This document shows positions 19,625 through 27,139 of a DNA stretch of 64,000 nucleotides, one piece after another. A program made the translations under genes and the position numbers. Position 1 is the first letter of the stretch, and every line of letters starts with the position of its first letter. The notes below the pieces were generated by a model that worked only from the letters and a program-made list of their open reading frames with translations, did not search any database and was not told the origin of the DNA. Source of the stretch: Lineus longissimus (lineage: Eukaryota > Nemertea > Pilidiophora > Heteronemertea > Lineidae); contig NC_088313.1 of assembly GCF_910592395.1 (NCBI RefSeq), positions 13,966,437 to 14,030,436 on the forward strand. Reading direction: 5' to 3'.

Positions 19625-20274
19625 TTACTGTGACTTCAGTTTTTCTAGCATCTCTGTCTGAGCTATCTTTTTTCCTTCTTCTGAAAAAGTCTTCTTTAAA
19701 GACTCTACATCAACAGCTGAACTTGCCTCCCTTTGTTTTTTCCTAATGGAATTTTTCATAGAAATGTATTTCTCCTTCTCCTTGAGTATTAAACCGAATT
19801 CCTCTGTAGATATGTGAGAATCGGTTAAGGCTTTACTGACCAAATCATTGATTGTGTTCAGTTTTGAAATTGCCAACATTCTGATATTCTCATGCTTTTC
19901 AATTTTCTTAAGTATGCTTTTCTTCTGCCAACTTAGAAATGAGGAAAAAAGGGCACTACCTATTGTTACGCCACCCAGAGCTAAACCTATCGGAGCCGTG
20001 ATGACACCAGCTAGAGCGGAAACACCAACAGATCCGGCTGCTACGCTAGTTAAATTAAGGAAGTGGCTAATGCCAGTAATTGCATTGAATGCTTTTTTGT
20101 ACTTTGAAAATATCTTTCTTCTAAATTCAATCTCGCTTTCTAAGAAACTCTTAACATCACATATTTGTTGTAGTCTGAAAGCCTGAGGGTTACTTTCTGT
20201 ATGCTTTTCAGACCTTTCATAGTTTAAATGACTTTCAGAGTTTAAATTACTTAAATCTTGTTGTCTCCATCCAT
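19625..20274 (-). pseudogene. Polinton membrane protein with broken start
   Basis: One open frame runs from 20278 to the stop at 19625 (about 217 codons). It begins with polar sequence, then a long hydrophobic Ala/Gly/Val-rich region (SVGVSALAGVITAPIGLALG, about 20060-19960), then a helical C-terminus (SKLNTINDLVSKALTDSHIS and EKYISMKNSIRKKQRE). The C-terminal part resembles a conserved Polinton protein I know only as unknown function. The likely start ATG (20274-20272, in the element's usual AATTAAATG context) is in another frame and meets a stop after seven codons, so a one-base indel near the start is likely. Alternatively the frame is continuous with the upstream gene across its TAA at 20281-20279. 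A membrane or virion role is inference. Confidence 0.6.
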
Positions 20275-20278
20275 TTAA

Positions 20279-20557
20279 TTAGTGGGAATAACTAGAATCA
20301 GTTGTTCTGTCATTTCTAGTGTTTAGTGTTGATCTTGCAGACACTACAGGTTTTTGAAGTACATTAAATTTTAAAGGTTTTTCTTGCCCAGCAGGTTTTT
20401 CTGACCCAGCAGGTTTTTCTGACCCAGCAGGTTTTAAAGGTTTTTCGGGACCAGGCTCCAACTTTGACTCTACTTCTGCCTCTAATTCTCTATGAAATCG
20501 TTCTAATCTTTCTTTCCAATTATGTGGGCGTTTTGTGTAACCCCAAGTTCCATTCAT
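20279..20557 (-). CDS. Small Polinton protein with SEKPAG repeats
   Basis: 92 residues. The N-terminus is charged and helical (TKRPHNWKERLERFHRELEA). The middle is a Pro/Lys/Gly tract with three copies of a six-residue unit (PAGSEK/PAGQEK). No family is recognised. Its stop at 20279 is in the same frame as the downstream open frame, with no other stop between, so the two may once have been one protein. The start follows AATAAATG, 27 bp from the next gene upstream. Confidence 0.55.
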   Translation of the reverse strand: MNGTWGYTKRPHNWKERLERFHRELEAEVESKLEPGPEKPLKPAGSEKPAGSEKPAGQEKPLKFNVLQKPVVSARSTLNTRNDRTTDSSYSH

Positions 20558-20584
20558 TTATTCAGAAGAAGATAAAGATGAAAA

Positions 20585-21514
20585 TTAATTAAGTAGAAGG
20601 ATATCGTTAAATTCTGGGTTATCCCAAAAATACTTGTTTGTTATCCTTCTCCACTCGTTTATCACGTTTTCATCTCGATAGTCAGACCAGTTTTCATTAC
20701 GCTTATTGACCATAAAGTTAAATGAGCGGTCCAATTGCTCTTTGAAAATACTCAAGTCGACTGTGGAACTCTTCTGCCTGTTTTGTGTTTTAGACATTGG
20801 TCGAATGTTAAACCAAGAGTAACACAGTTCAGGTTTATCTTTGAATTCCTTGATTGGTAAGACATGATCCAACTCTTCTTCTACTATTCGAACTCTGTTC
20901 TCGGGACTTTGTCCTATTGGAGATAGACTCCTCTGGTACTCTAACCACTGTGAGAAGAAACTGTCTGTACATCCTAGATTGAATGATGAATTACCAGTCG
21001 GACTTCGTCCTGAGAGCAGAGCTCGAGTACACTCTCCCTTAGAAATGCGGTTAAGACCAACCCTAATTTTGTGTCTGTCTCTATTACCATTTTGGTCAAG
21101 GTAATCCTTTTTGTAATATGAATTAAAACATGATCTACAGTTACCTCTATTTCCATTTTTATCAAATTCACCATCACTTAGTAATTTAACTTCTCCACAT
21201 TTACCGCATTTCTTGGTTAACGTACCACATGCTTTACAGTAATCAAGTAGTTTATTACGTCTGTTCTTTCCAAATTCACTTTCAGGTTTTGTTACATCGC
21301 ACCTAACACATTTAAATGTAGGCCCTGAAACTACTGGTTGATACTGATTAACAGGATACTGATTAACAGGATACTGATAAACAGGATACTGATTAACAGG
21401 ATACTGATAAATAGGATACTGATTAACAGGATACTGATAAACAGGATACTGATTAACAGGATACTGATTAACATTGACAGTACCATAGTTAACGTTAAAT
21501 ATCTGTCCTTCCAT
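20585..21514 (-). CDS. Zinc-binding HNH-like protein with QYPV repeats
   Basis: 309 residues. Residues 10-52 are nine or so copies of a 5-residue unit (NQYPV/YQYPV) encoded by a 15-bp tandem repeat at 21338-21472. Three CxxC pairs follow (CVRCDVTK, CKACGTLTKKCGKCGEV, CRSCFNSYY, about residues 60-120). The C-terminal half has LDHVLPIKEF (about 213) and CYSWFNIRPMSKTQNRQK (about 232), the pattern of HNH nucleases of phages and large DNA viruses, where the His and Asn are catalytic. Role could be DNA cleavage during replication, recombination or element mobility; this is inference. Two double-hairpin repeats lie inside, giving TRALLSGRSP and GQSPENRVR. The gene lies between integrase and small ORFs, all minus strand. 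Confidence 0.65.
   Translation of the reverse strand: MEGQIFNVNYGTVNVNQYPVNQYPVYQYPVNQYPIYQYPVNQYPVYQYPVNQYPVNQYQPVVSGPTFKCVRCDVTKPESEFGKNRRNKLLDYCKACGTLTKKCGKCGEVKLLSDGEFDKNGNRGNCRSCFNSYYKKDYLDQNGNRDRHKIRVGLNRISKGECTRALLSGRSPTGNSSFNLGCTDSFFSQWLEYQRSLSPIGQSPENRVRIVEEELDHVLPIKEFKDKPELCYSWFNIRPMSKTQNRQKSSTVDLSIFKEQLDRSFNFMVNKRNENWSDYRDENVINEWRRITNKYFWDNPEFNDILLLN
20890..20914 (-). repeat. Double-hairpin repeat 10, inverted, in the HNH-like gene
   Basis: On the plus strand: GAACTCTGTTC (20890-20900), TCG, GGACTTTGTCC (20904-20914). Read on the minus strand it has the same spacer (CGA) and the same changed B stem (GAAC/GTTC) as repeat 6, suggesting a subfamily. CTATT occurs at both sides (20884-20888, 20914-20918), 30 bp apart, a weak match. 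Confidence 0.82.
20997..21029 (+). repeat. Double-hairpin repeat 11, in the HNH-like gene
   Basis: Hairpin A GGACTTCGTCC at 21000-21010, TGA, hairpin B GAGCAGAGCTC at 21014-21024, then GAGT. It is read in frame on the minus strand, between the zinc-binding part and the HNH-like part. No convincing flanking duplication was found. Confidence 0.88.
21338..21472 (-). repeat. 15-bp coding tandem repeat (about nine units)
   Basis: Unit ACAGGATACTGATTA on the plus strand, with T/A variation, encodes NQYPV/YQYPV on the minus strand. It keeps the frame (15 bp). The long Ile/Leu/Asn/Arg open frame on the plus strand here is its shadow. Confidence 0.9.
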
Positions 21515-21558
21515 TTCTAGCTTGATTTAAAGGATAAAAAGATTTTAAATTAAGGTTT

Positions 21559-22698
21559 TTAGTCTTTTAGGCTTTTTATGCCTGAAATTGGTAACCATTC
21601 ATTGAATTTATCACTGTATCCCTTCCACTTCACTAATCCGTATTTTTTACCTTTACTGGTCTTGTACCTCAAGATTTTCTCGATCTTGTACTCTAGCTGG
21701 TCAGGATTAGGAACATAACTCAATTCCTCTTCATAGAAATATCCTTGAATTTCCTCTTTATGATAATCTTCAAGTTTGTAGACGATAGGGTGAGTGAAGA
21801 TGATCTGTTTGATTTGGAATACTTCCTCAGTGAAGTTGGGCATGTAACCTTTACCGAAAATGGACTTGTACTTTGAAATTCTTACACTGTCACCTACTTT
21901 GTACTTTGGATCACCAAAGGTTTTTTTGAGGTGAAGACCGTAAAGATTGTACCACACAGCTCCTTCGTTTTCCATCTTTGTGGCGTCTACAGGTTTCATA
22001 CCTATTGATGAGTGAAATGTGTTGTTGTAGCCACTGACCAAGTCATCCAGTACGTCGATCCACTTGTCTGTCTCCTTAGCAGTGAAATAACGCCACATTT
22101 TTTCTTTAAGAGTCCTGTTGAATCTTTCTACTACCGCTGCCTTCTTATCAGATTTTGTAGAGAACCATTCTATGTCATTTTCTGTTAAGAGTTCCTTGAA
22201 GTGTTTGTTGTAGAATTCTGTACCGTCATCAAACTGGATCTTTTCTGGTATCGCCACAACTGGTTTAGCTTCTCTAGAGCTTTGCTCCTTGGACGAAGTC
22301 CTGAAAATCACTTTAAATGCATCTCTGATTTCTTCTCCCCTCTTACTCTTAACTGCTAGAGCCCAAGCATAGCGACTGAATAGGTCAATTACTGTTAAAA
22401 TGAATCTGAAACCTTTATTCTTACTCTCGAATTTCTGCATGTCAACCAGGTCGGCTTGCCACTGTTGATCGATGTACGATACCATTGTTTTCCTGAAGGT
22501 GAATTTCTTAATGGCCGGTTTGTGTAGTTGGTGAGTTGGTAGTGTTTCTAGAAATTCTTTAACTTCTTTTTGTTTAATAAGTTTACCATCTTCCTTGACC
22601 TGTTTCCACATCTTACTCAAAGAACTGTAAGCCACGGGACTCTCGGGGTTGTAGTACAAATCCCTTAGATACTGCTGTGTGTCATCCTTTACATCCAT
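21559..22698 (-). CDS. INT: Polinton integrase (DDE, with chromodomain)
   Basis: 379 residues. The N-terminus (DLYYNPESPVAYSSLSKMWK) is the usual Polinton integrase leader. The catalytic core has the first Asp in WQADLVDM (about 79), the second in FDDGTEF (about 157) and the Glu in AAVVERFNRTLKEK (about 191), spaced as in retroviral-like integrases. A C-terminal chromodomain (KIEKILRYKT..YGLVKWKGYSDKFNEWLP, about 334-375) may bind histones and guide target choice. The enzyme joins the TIR ends to host DNA and makes the 6-bp target duplication. A double-hairpin repeat adds RTSSKEQSSRE between the first and second Asp, in a loop. All three acidic residues are intact. The ATG is 4 bp from the divergent ATPase gene at 22703, so the two may share a promoter. 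Confidence 0.95.
   Translation of the reverse strand: MDVKDDTQQYLRDLYYNPESPVAYSSLSKMWKQVKEDGKLIKQKEVKEFLETLPTHQLHKPAIKKFTFRKTMVSYIDQQWQADLVDMQKFESKNKGFRFILTVIDLFSRYAWALAVKSKRGEEIRDAFKVIFRTSSKEQSSREAKPVVAIPEKIQFDDGTEFYNKHFKELLTENDIEWFSTKSDKKAAVVERFNRTLKEKMWRYFTAKETDKWIDVLDDLVSGYNNTFHSSIGMKPVDATKMENEGAVWYNLYGLHLKKTFGDPKYKVGDSVRISKYKSIFGKGYMPNFTEEVFQIKQIIFTHPIVYKLEDYHKEEIQGYFYEEELSYVPNPDQLEYKIEKILRYKTSKGKKYGLVKWKGYSDKFNEWLPISGIKSLKD
22277..22301 (-). repeat. Double-hairpin repeat 12, inverted, in the integrase core
   Basis: Plus strand: GAGCTTTGCTC (22277-22287), CTT, GGACGAAGTCC (22291-22301). On the coding strand the spacer is AAG rather than TGA, in a frame where TGA would be a stop. GCTTCTCT (22268-22275) and GCATCTCT (22319-22326) flank it, 7 of 8 identical and 51 bp apart; in the protein RDAFKV and REAKPV bracket the insert. 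Confidence 0.88.
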
Positions 22699-22702
22699 TT
22701 AA

Positions 22703-23323
22703 ATGGGTGAAGTATTTATTTACGAGCCACATAACATGCTAATTTCTGGTGTCACCAATTGTGGTAAGACATATTTTGCCCTTGACCTCTTAGAAAAGGA
22801 GTATCGACACAAATTCCAAAACATAGTCATTTTCTGTCCAACATATTTCAACAATAAGACATATGACAGGAAATGGATTTACCAAGACAAGAGCGTCTAC
22901 ATAGTTAATCCGGAAGCGGTGGCCAGTAATTTGGACCTTGTGCTTCAATTTGCTACTCTGACCTTTGCTGGTTCTAACACATTATTCCTAATTGATGACT
23001 GTGCTAATTTGAGAGACACAAAAAAGAAGGTGTCCGAGTTATGTAATCTTGCCTTTTCTGGCAGGCACTACAATCTTACTGTTTGGTTACTAGTTCAGAA
23101 GTACAATTCAGTTGTCAAGGACTACAGAGAGAACATAAGAATTTTAGTATTATTTTTTAATAAGGATGAATCAGCCATGAAAGATGCCTTAGAAGAAAAC
23201 AGTGTTATTCCTAAGAAGAAAAGACAGTACTACATAGAAGAACTTAAGATGAAAAAAGGATCAAAACTGATCATTAGACTACAACATCCATTTGGATTTA
23301 CTCTTTCACATCAAAAATCTTAG
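22703..23323 (+). CDS. ATP: A32/FtsK-like genome-packaging ATPase
   Basis: 206 residues. Walker A is ISGVTNCGKTYF (about 15-26) and Walker B is NTLFLIDDCA (about 92-101). The later RHYNLTVWLLVQKY stretch (about 119-132) fits sensor-type motifs of the HerA/FtsK superfamily as seen in poxvirus A32, virophage and Polinton ATPases. It should pump the genome into capsids. No truncation is visible and length is typical. It is divergent from integrase and overlaps the convergent gene at its 3' end by 4 bp. No double-hairpin repeat is present, consistent with a short and constrained gene. Confidence 0.92.
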   Translation: MGEVFIYEPHNMLISGVTNCGKTYFALDLLEKEYRHKFQNIVIFCPTYFNNKTYDRKWIYQDKSVYIVNPEAVASNLDLVLQFATLTFAGSNTLFLIDDCANLRDTKKKVSELCNLAFSGRHYNLTVWLLVQKYNSVVKDYRENIRILVLFFNKDESAMKDALEENSVIPKKKRQYYIEELKMKKGSKLIIRLQHPFGFTLSHQKS

Positions 23324-23778
23324 TCCCGCTTCTCATCAATGGTCTTAGTCTTTCTAACCCTAGTAAAATAATAAATTATTAATCCTAAACCACTAAGTCC
23401 TAGGATAATCCATAGGTACTCGTATTTCTTCATTTCATCACTAGGTTGGTAATAATCACTTAATTGTGGTCTCTGAGGTAGTACTATAGTTCTATCGGGA
23501 TGTAAATGATTGTAAACAGTAAGTGCTGAATCAGTATTGTTAAAATCAATAGAAGCGTCTCTTTCTCTCTTTAATTCAAGATTACCAAAGTCAATAGTAC
23601 TCTTTCTATGCTCCTCCCATTCGGTTGAAGCTTTTTGTAATTGCTCCTGAGACAAATCATGTCTTTTCACTTCAGCTTCATAACCGTTTTTATCTAGTGA
23701 CTTGAAAAGGTAACCAGATCCAGTAAATGCTAATCCATTGATTATTGCAGATCCAAATAACATGCCAATGCCAGCCAT
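23320..23778 (-). CDS. Conserved Polinton protein, two hydrophobic ends
   Basis: 152 residues. A Gly/Ala-rich hydrophobic N-terminus (GIGMLFGSAIINGLAFTGSG) is followed by a charged helix (RHDLSQEQLQKASTEWEEHR). Later comes LPQRPQLSDYYQPS and a C-terminal transmembrane helix (YLWIILGLSGLGLIIYYF). I recognise this layout from many Polintons, always next to the capsid genes; no function is established to my knowledge. A minor virion membrane protein is plausible. It lies 22 bp after the penton-like gene on the same strand. Confidence 0.75.
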   Translation of the reverse strand: MAGIGMLFGSAIINGLAFTGSGYLFKSLDKNGYEAEVKRHDLSQEQLQKASTEWEEHRKSTIDFGNLELKRERDASIDFNNTDSALTVYNHLHPDRTIVLPQRPQLSDYYQPSDEMKKYEYLWIILGLSGLGLIIYYFTRVRKTKTIDEKRD

Positions 23779-23800
23779 TTAATTTCAACGAATTTTAATT

Positions 23801-24547
23801 TCAATGATGTGTTAATACCAATTGGTACTGTACATCATGACCATTAAGATCGATGATGTCACCTTTTTCATCCGTTAAGCGAATATTCAGCTTATTGAAT
23901 CTTGGTTTACAGGGAATTGCTATTGGTTTCTCAAAGGTGTATGCTATTAAATCCCCACAATTAGCTTCTTTTATTGGTCTTGTGGTTAGCACATCAGATG
24001 TTTCACCATTACTTAATACACTAGTAGATTCGATTATGTCACAGTGAAAAACAAAATGGTTAATTGGTCTAAAATTGATGGGTTTCTCGCTTACAACATC
24101 ATTCTTACTTTTATTGTCTGAAGGGTAAGGCCATTCTGTTTTCATGCCAAATAACTCATTGCTTTTACCAATAAAATAGATCTGATAATGCACCTCATTT
24201 TTTCTCTTTAGGAAGTGTAAGATGGCCTTACCTGTTGGTTCTTCAAGGTCAAATCTGACAGCACCTCGACTCATACTATTTTCTTTCAACTTCTCCGCAA
24301 ATACTTTTGAAAAGCTCTGTAGGTCATAGAGACCATCTGGTAGCGTAATCTCTGCCACATCAAACCCCTTAACTTTGATTCGGTTATTCTCCCTGGCCAC
24401 ACTGATGTTGTAAAATGTACAAGGTATTACTGCAAAAGTTAAAGTGATGCTACATGCATCTTGAATTTCAGTCTTGAGATTGACTGTTAAATCACTTGAA
24501 CTCTGATCCGGGTAGTCGCTGGAATCGATGTTCATTACAGTTACCAT
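23801..24547 (-). CDS. Minor capsid (penton-like, single jelly-roll) protein
   Basis: 248 residues. The beta-rich pattern (SDLTVNLKTEIQDACSITL, LPDGLYDLQSFSKVFAEKL) and the closing strand signature LNIRLTDEKGDIIDLNGHD match Polinton penton-like proteins, which sit at the five-fold vertices of the predicted capsid. Length is normal for the family. It lies in the usual place between small membrane genes and the major capsid gene, on the same strand. Starts ATG at 24547 after ACTAA. No insertion or frameshift is visible. Confidence 0.85.
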   Translation of the reverse strand: MVTVMNIDSSDYPDQSSSDLTVNLKTEIQDACSITLTFAVIPCTFYNISVARENNRIKVKGFDVAEITLPDGLYDLQSFSKVFAEKLKENSMSRGAVRFDLEEPTGKAILHFLKRKNEVHYQIYFIGKSNELFGMKTEWPYPSDNKSKNDVVSEKPINFRPINHFVFHCDIIESTSVLSNGETSDVLTTRPIKEANCGDLIAYTFEKPIAIPCKPRFNKLNIRLTDEKGDIIDLNGHDVQYQLVLTHH

Positions 24548-24566
24548 TTAGTTAAGTAAATTATTC

Positions 24567-24803
24567 TTACTTCATAATATTTCTGGGTAGGATTCCTTGA
24601 TCGTAAAGGTACTCTAATGTTCCATTACTAATAGCTACAGTTCCACCCAGTTTAATAATTTCCTCTAGGTTAGCCTGACTTGGGGGACCGATATTGATTT
24701 TCAAGAACCTTTTCAGTAACATAGAGTAACCAATTGTTGTTGATGCCAACAGTAAACTTTGATACAGTGTATTTATGATATCTTTCTTTCCAGGTGTATC
24801 CAT
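24567..24803 (-). CDS. Small conserved Polinton membrane protein
   Basis: 78 residues. A hydrophobic helix (LYQSLLLASTTIGYSMLLKR, about 13-32) is followed by a second weak helix and a short tail. The TLYQSLLLA-TT-GYSML-K-L pattern next to the capsid genes is one I recognise from other Polintons. Function unknown; possibly a virion component. It is 19 bp downstream of, and on the same strand as, the penton-like gene's start side, with AATTAAATG start context. Confidence 0.7.
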   Translation of the reverse strand: MDTPGKKDIINTLYQSLLLASTTIGYSMLLKRFLKINIGPPSQANLEEIIKLGGTVAISNGTLEYLYDQGILPRNIMK

Positions 24804-24833
24804 TTAATTAGGATGAAAATCTAATGTTGTAGC

Positions 24834-24863
24834 GAACTTTGTTCTTGCAGCACCTTAGTGCTG
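24834..24863 (+). repeat. Double-hairpin repeat 13, diverged, overlapping the capsid gene stop
   Basis: Hairpin A GAAC-TTT-GTTC (24834-24844), spacer TTG, hairpin B CAGCAC-CTTA-GTGCTG (24848-24863). Stem changes are paired, so folding is kept though sequence differs from the family. The stop codon of the major capsid gene (24857-24855) lies in the loop of hairpin B. Confidence 0.7.
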
Positions 24864-26111
24864 GAGTGAAGCAATCTGAGAATTCTGGATGTTTACCTGG
24901 GCATCAGAAACCACGAATATGTGCATTTTGTATGGTCCCTTTCCAGATTTCTTTGTAATAGATAATTGAATACCATCTTTTGTGTTCTGGAGCTTCTTTC
25001 CTGATCCGTGTAATCTATTGTCTTCAGAAGTTCTCAGGTCCAACCATAAACCATAGTGATTAGAATCACCATAGTATTTCTCCATTGTCATGTTACAGTC
25101 ATGAGTTTTCTTCAAATCTTCAGACATGAAGTGTTTCTTGATCTCCTCCCATTGATCCATCATTCTCATTCCTTCTGGGAACACCTGATTGGCAACACCC
25201 TCAATTGTGATTTGTACTTTACTTATGTTAGGGTTTTCAAACTTCTCTGAATCTCTAGCTCCATCTACATAGTCAGACACAAATAATAACAATAATCCTT
25301 TAATTGACATTCTTGGAAAGTTGATGTTCTCATTAATCAGTGTTTCATTAGCAGTAACATTAACTGTTTTAAAATGGTCTACCCAATCATAAAATATCGA
25401 GAAACCAGAGTTGTATTTGTTGCTCAGTTGATTTGCAATCATCTTATTAGTAACCGTGTCGTATTCAAAACAAATATTTTCAAGTTTGTAGCCCATGCTA
25501 GCTGTGGTTGTGGTGACTATGATTTCCTCCTTTGGTGCTAAAGTTATTTCAATAATCACATCTTCTTGAATTGGAAACTTGTAAAATGGAGCATGATGAT
25601 GGAATAATTCAAAATCTAATGGTATTTTGTACTTCTTATCAAACACTTCCTTTAGTGTCTTTTCATTAGCTGTTTCACCAGTGACATCAGCTTCAGCTAC
25701 TCCCGATCGTAATTCTCTAAGATTTTCTGATTGAATACCCTGAAAAACTCTGTCATTTCTTTCTTCTCCTGTTAGCCACAGATCTTTAAATGTAGAAAAA
25801 TGGCTGTATTCGTCAAGGTCAAATATCTGCTCTGTTCCCCACTTAACCACCATCATTGAGATTAGATTTCTACCAAGATTATTTACAACACTATTTTTAG
25901 AATCACCAGAAATGGTTACATCAGCAGACAAATAAAGAGATTTAGGTACAAAAAATGTATTCTCTCTCAGTGCCGGTATTCTAACATACAAAGTTTCTTT
26001 GGGATTAGCAGAAGAGGGATTATGAGTAATGATGTGATGCTGCCTCTCAGCTTTCAAACCGAGTGGAATTCTATGTGCTCTATCTGTATTTAATAAATAA
26101 CAAGTGGCCAT
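24855..26111 (-). CDS. MCP: Major capsid protein (double jelly roll)
   Basis: 418 residues from the preferred ATG at 26111 (MATCYLLNTD). The open frame extends 22 codons further upstream (to 26177), but that leader is hydrophobic and unlike the family. Features include RIPLGLKAERQHHI near the start, RIPALRENTFFVPKSLYL (about 45-62), FDLDEYSHFSTFKDLWLT and LFHHHAPFYKFPIQEDVIIE, the pattern of Polinton/virophage double-jelly-roll capsid proteins. The last residues of the protein and the stop are encoded by a diverged double-hairpin repeat. It is the last gene before 1.2 kb of noncoding DNA and the right TIR, so its promoter should lie in 26112-26300. Confidence 0.92.
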   Translation of the reverse strand: MATCYLLNTDRAHRIPLGLKAERQHHIITHNPSSANPKETLYVRIPALRENTFFVPKSLYLSADVTISGDSKNSVVNNLGRNLISMMVVKWGTEQIFDLDEYSHFSTFKDLWLTGEERNDRVFQGIQSENLRELRSGVAEADVTGETANEKTLKEVFDKKYKIPLDFELFHHHAPFYKFPIQEDVIIEITLAPKEEIIVTTTTASMGYKLENICFEYDTVTNKMIANQLSNKYNSGFSIFYDWVDHFKTVNVTANETLINENINFPRMSIKGLLLLFVSDYVDGARDSEKFENPNISKVQITIEGVANQVFPEGMRMMDQWEEIKKHFMSEDLKKTHDCNMTMEKYYGDSNHYGLWLDLRTSEDNRLHGSGKKLQNTKDGIQLSITKKSGKGPYKMHIFVVSDAQVNIQNSQIASLQH

Positions 26112-26933
26112 CTTGTATTTATTTACTCGTAAAATTAATAACAGTTCCAAGAGCAGGCCTCTAAAAAACACTTGCATTGACTACCAGTGGTTCAAAATTC
26201 CCGGCCATGACGTCATCACATAGCTCACATATCATTAGGGAAAGCACTTGGAGATCTGTCATTTCGCCATACTAGCTAGCGAGACTGTTACAATGTTGTT
26301 GTTTTTGCCTGTTTTACCGGCCAATAATGCTTCGATGCTTACATTTCTGCTCTTAATAGCTTGTAGAGAATATTCCTAAAATATTAATCTGCGTGTCTAG
26401 TAGTTATGCTTGGCTTAACACGCTAAATATCCCGGTTTCAACTTGTAAACAAAACCGCGTCAATATGGCCGTGTTACCGTGGTTGCATTTTGCATTAAAA
26501 CAACGCTATTACTCGCTGTAATTGCATGATTAAAAAGTTATTAGTTCACCTAAAATGTGTAGATTAAGAGACAGGCCATTGGCAAACTTTATCTTAACAT
26601 AAAACGCTATTTTCTGTGATGTAAACAACGCCATGCATTCTTCTGTGTACTGACGGACCAGTCCACTTTTCTAGAGGTGTGTTGGCTTGATCATGCACAT
26701 ACACTCTAGGTAGCATGCAGTCAATACGTGTCAAGCCAACTCTGTGCCAAGGCCTTTGATTGGCTGCCAACGTGTAACGATTTGATTGGCTGCATACAAG
26801 CCTTAATTAACATACATACATGTCATTACCCATAATTCCTGTCATCTTAGCAACGGACATGCGCAAACGATGACAGTTTTGTTTTTGTTAGCAACCTAGT
26901 AGGATCATATCATAGAATAACCCCAAAAAAATT

Positions 26934-27033
26934 GCAAACACTTGTTTGCTCGTTGTACAATGACAACAATCTCAACTTCCTTGGTAACCGGCAAACACTT
27001 GTTTGCTCGTTGTACAATGACAACAATCTCAAC
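26934..27033. repeat. Direct repeat, 57-bp period, two copies
   Basis: About 43 bp beginning GCAAACACTTGTTTGCTCG at 26934 recur at 26991, with a diverged spacer containing 'ccttggtaacc'. Each copy contains a small inverted repeat, GCAAACA-CT-TGTTTGC. Confidence 0.85.
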
Positions 27034-27139
27034 AGGAAGTTGTCATCCTTGGCAACCGATTTTCAGCGACATCTTTCATTGTAACATGTAACTAAACAAC
27101 CGATGCAGTAAACAAGCTTGGTATAGGCCAGTTTTCATA

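Noticed and set aside
19848-20186. Plus-strand 112-residue membrane-like ORF
   Set aside because: Antisense to the conserved hydrophobic domain of the minus-strand Polinton gene; hydrophobicity is a shadow effect.
21338-21520. Plus-strand 60-residue ILINRILINR protein
   Set aside because: Antisense shadow of the 15-bp coding repeat in the HNH-like gene.
13311-24863. CRISPR array
   Set aside because: The repeats are dispersed over 11 kb, inverted in places and lie inside genes; no regular spacers and no cas genes, in eukaryotic DNA.
26205-26216. TGACGTCA as a regulated promoter element of the capsid gene
   Set aside because: The same 8-mer occurs at several unrelated places in the window (for example 61439), so position alone is not evidence.
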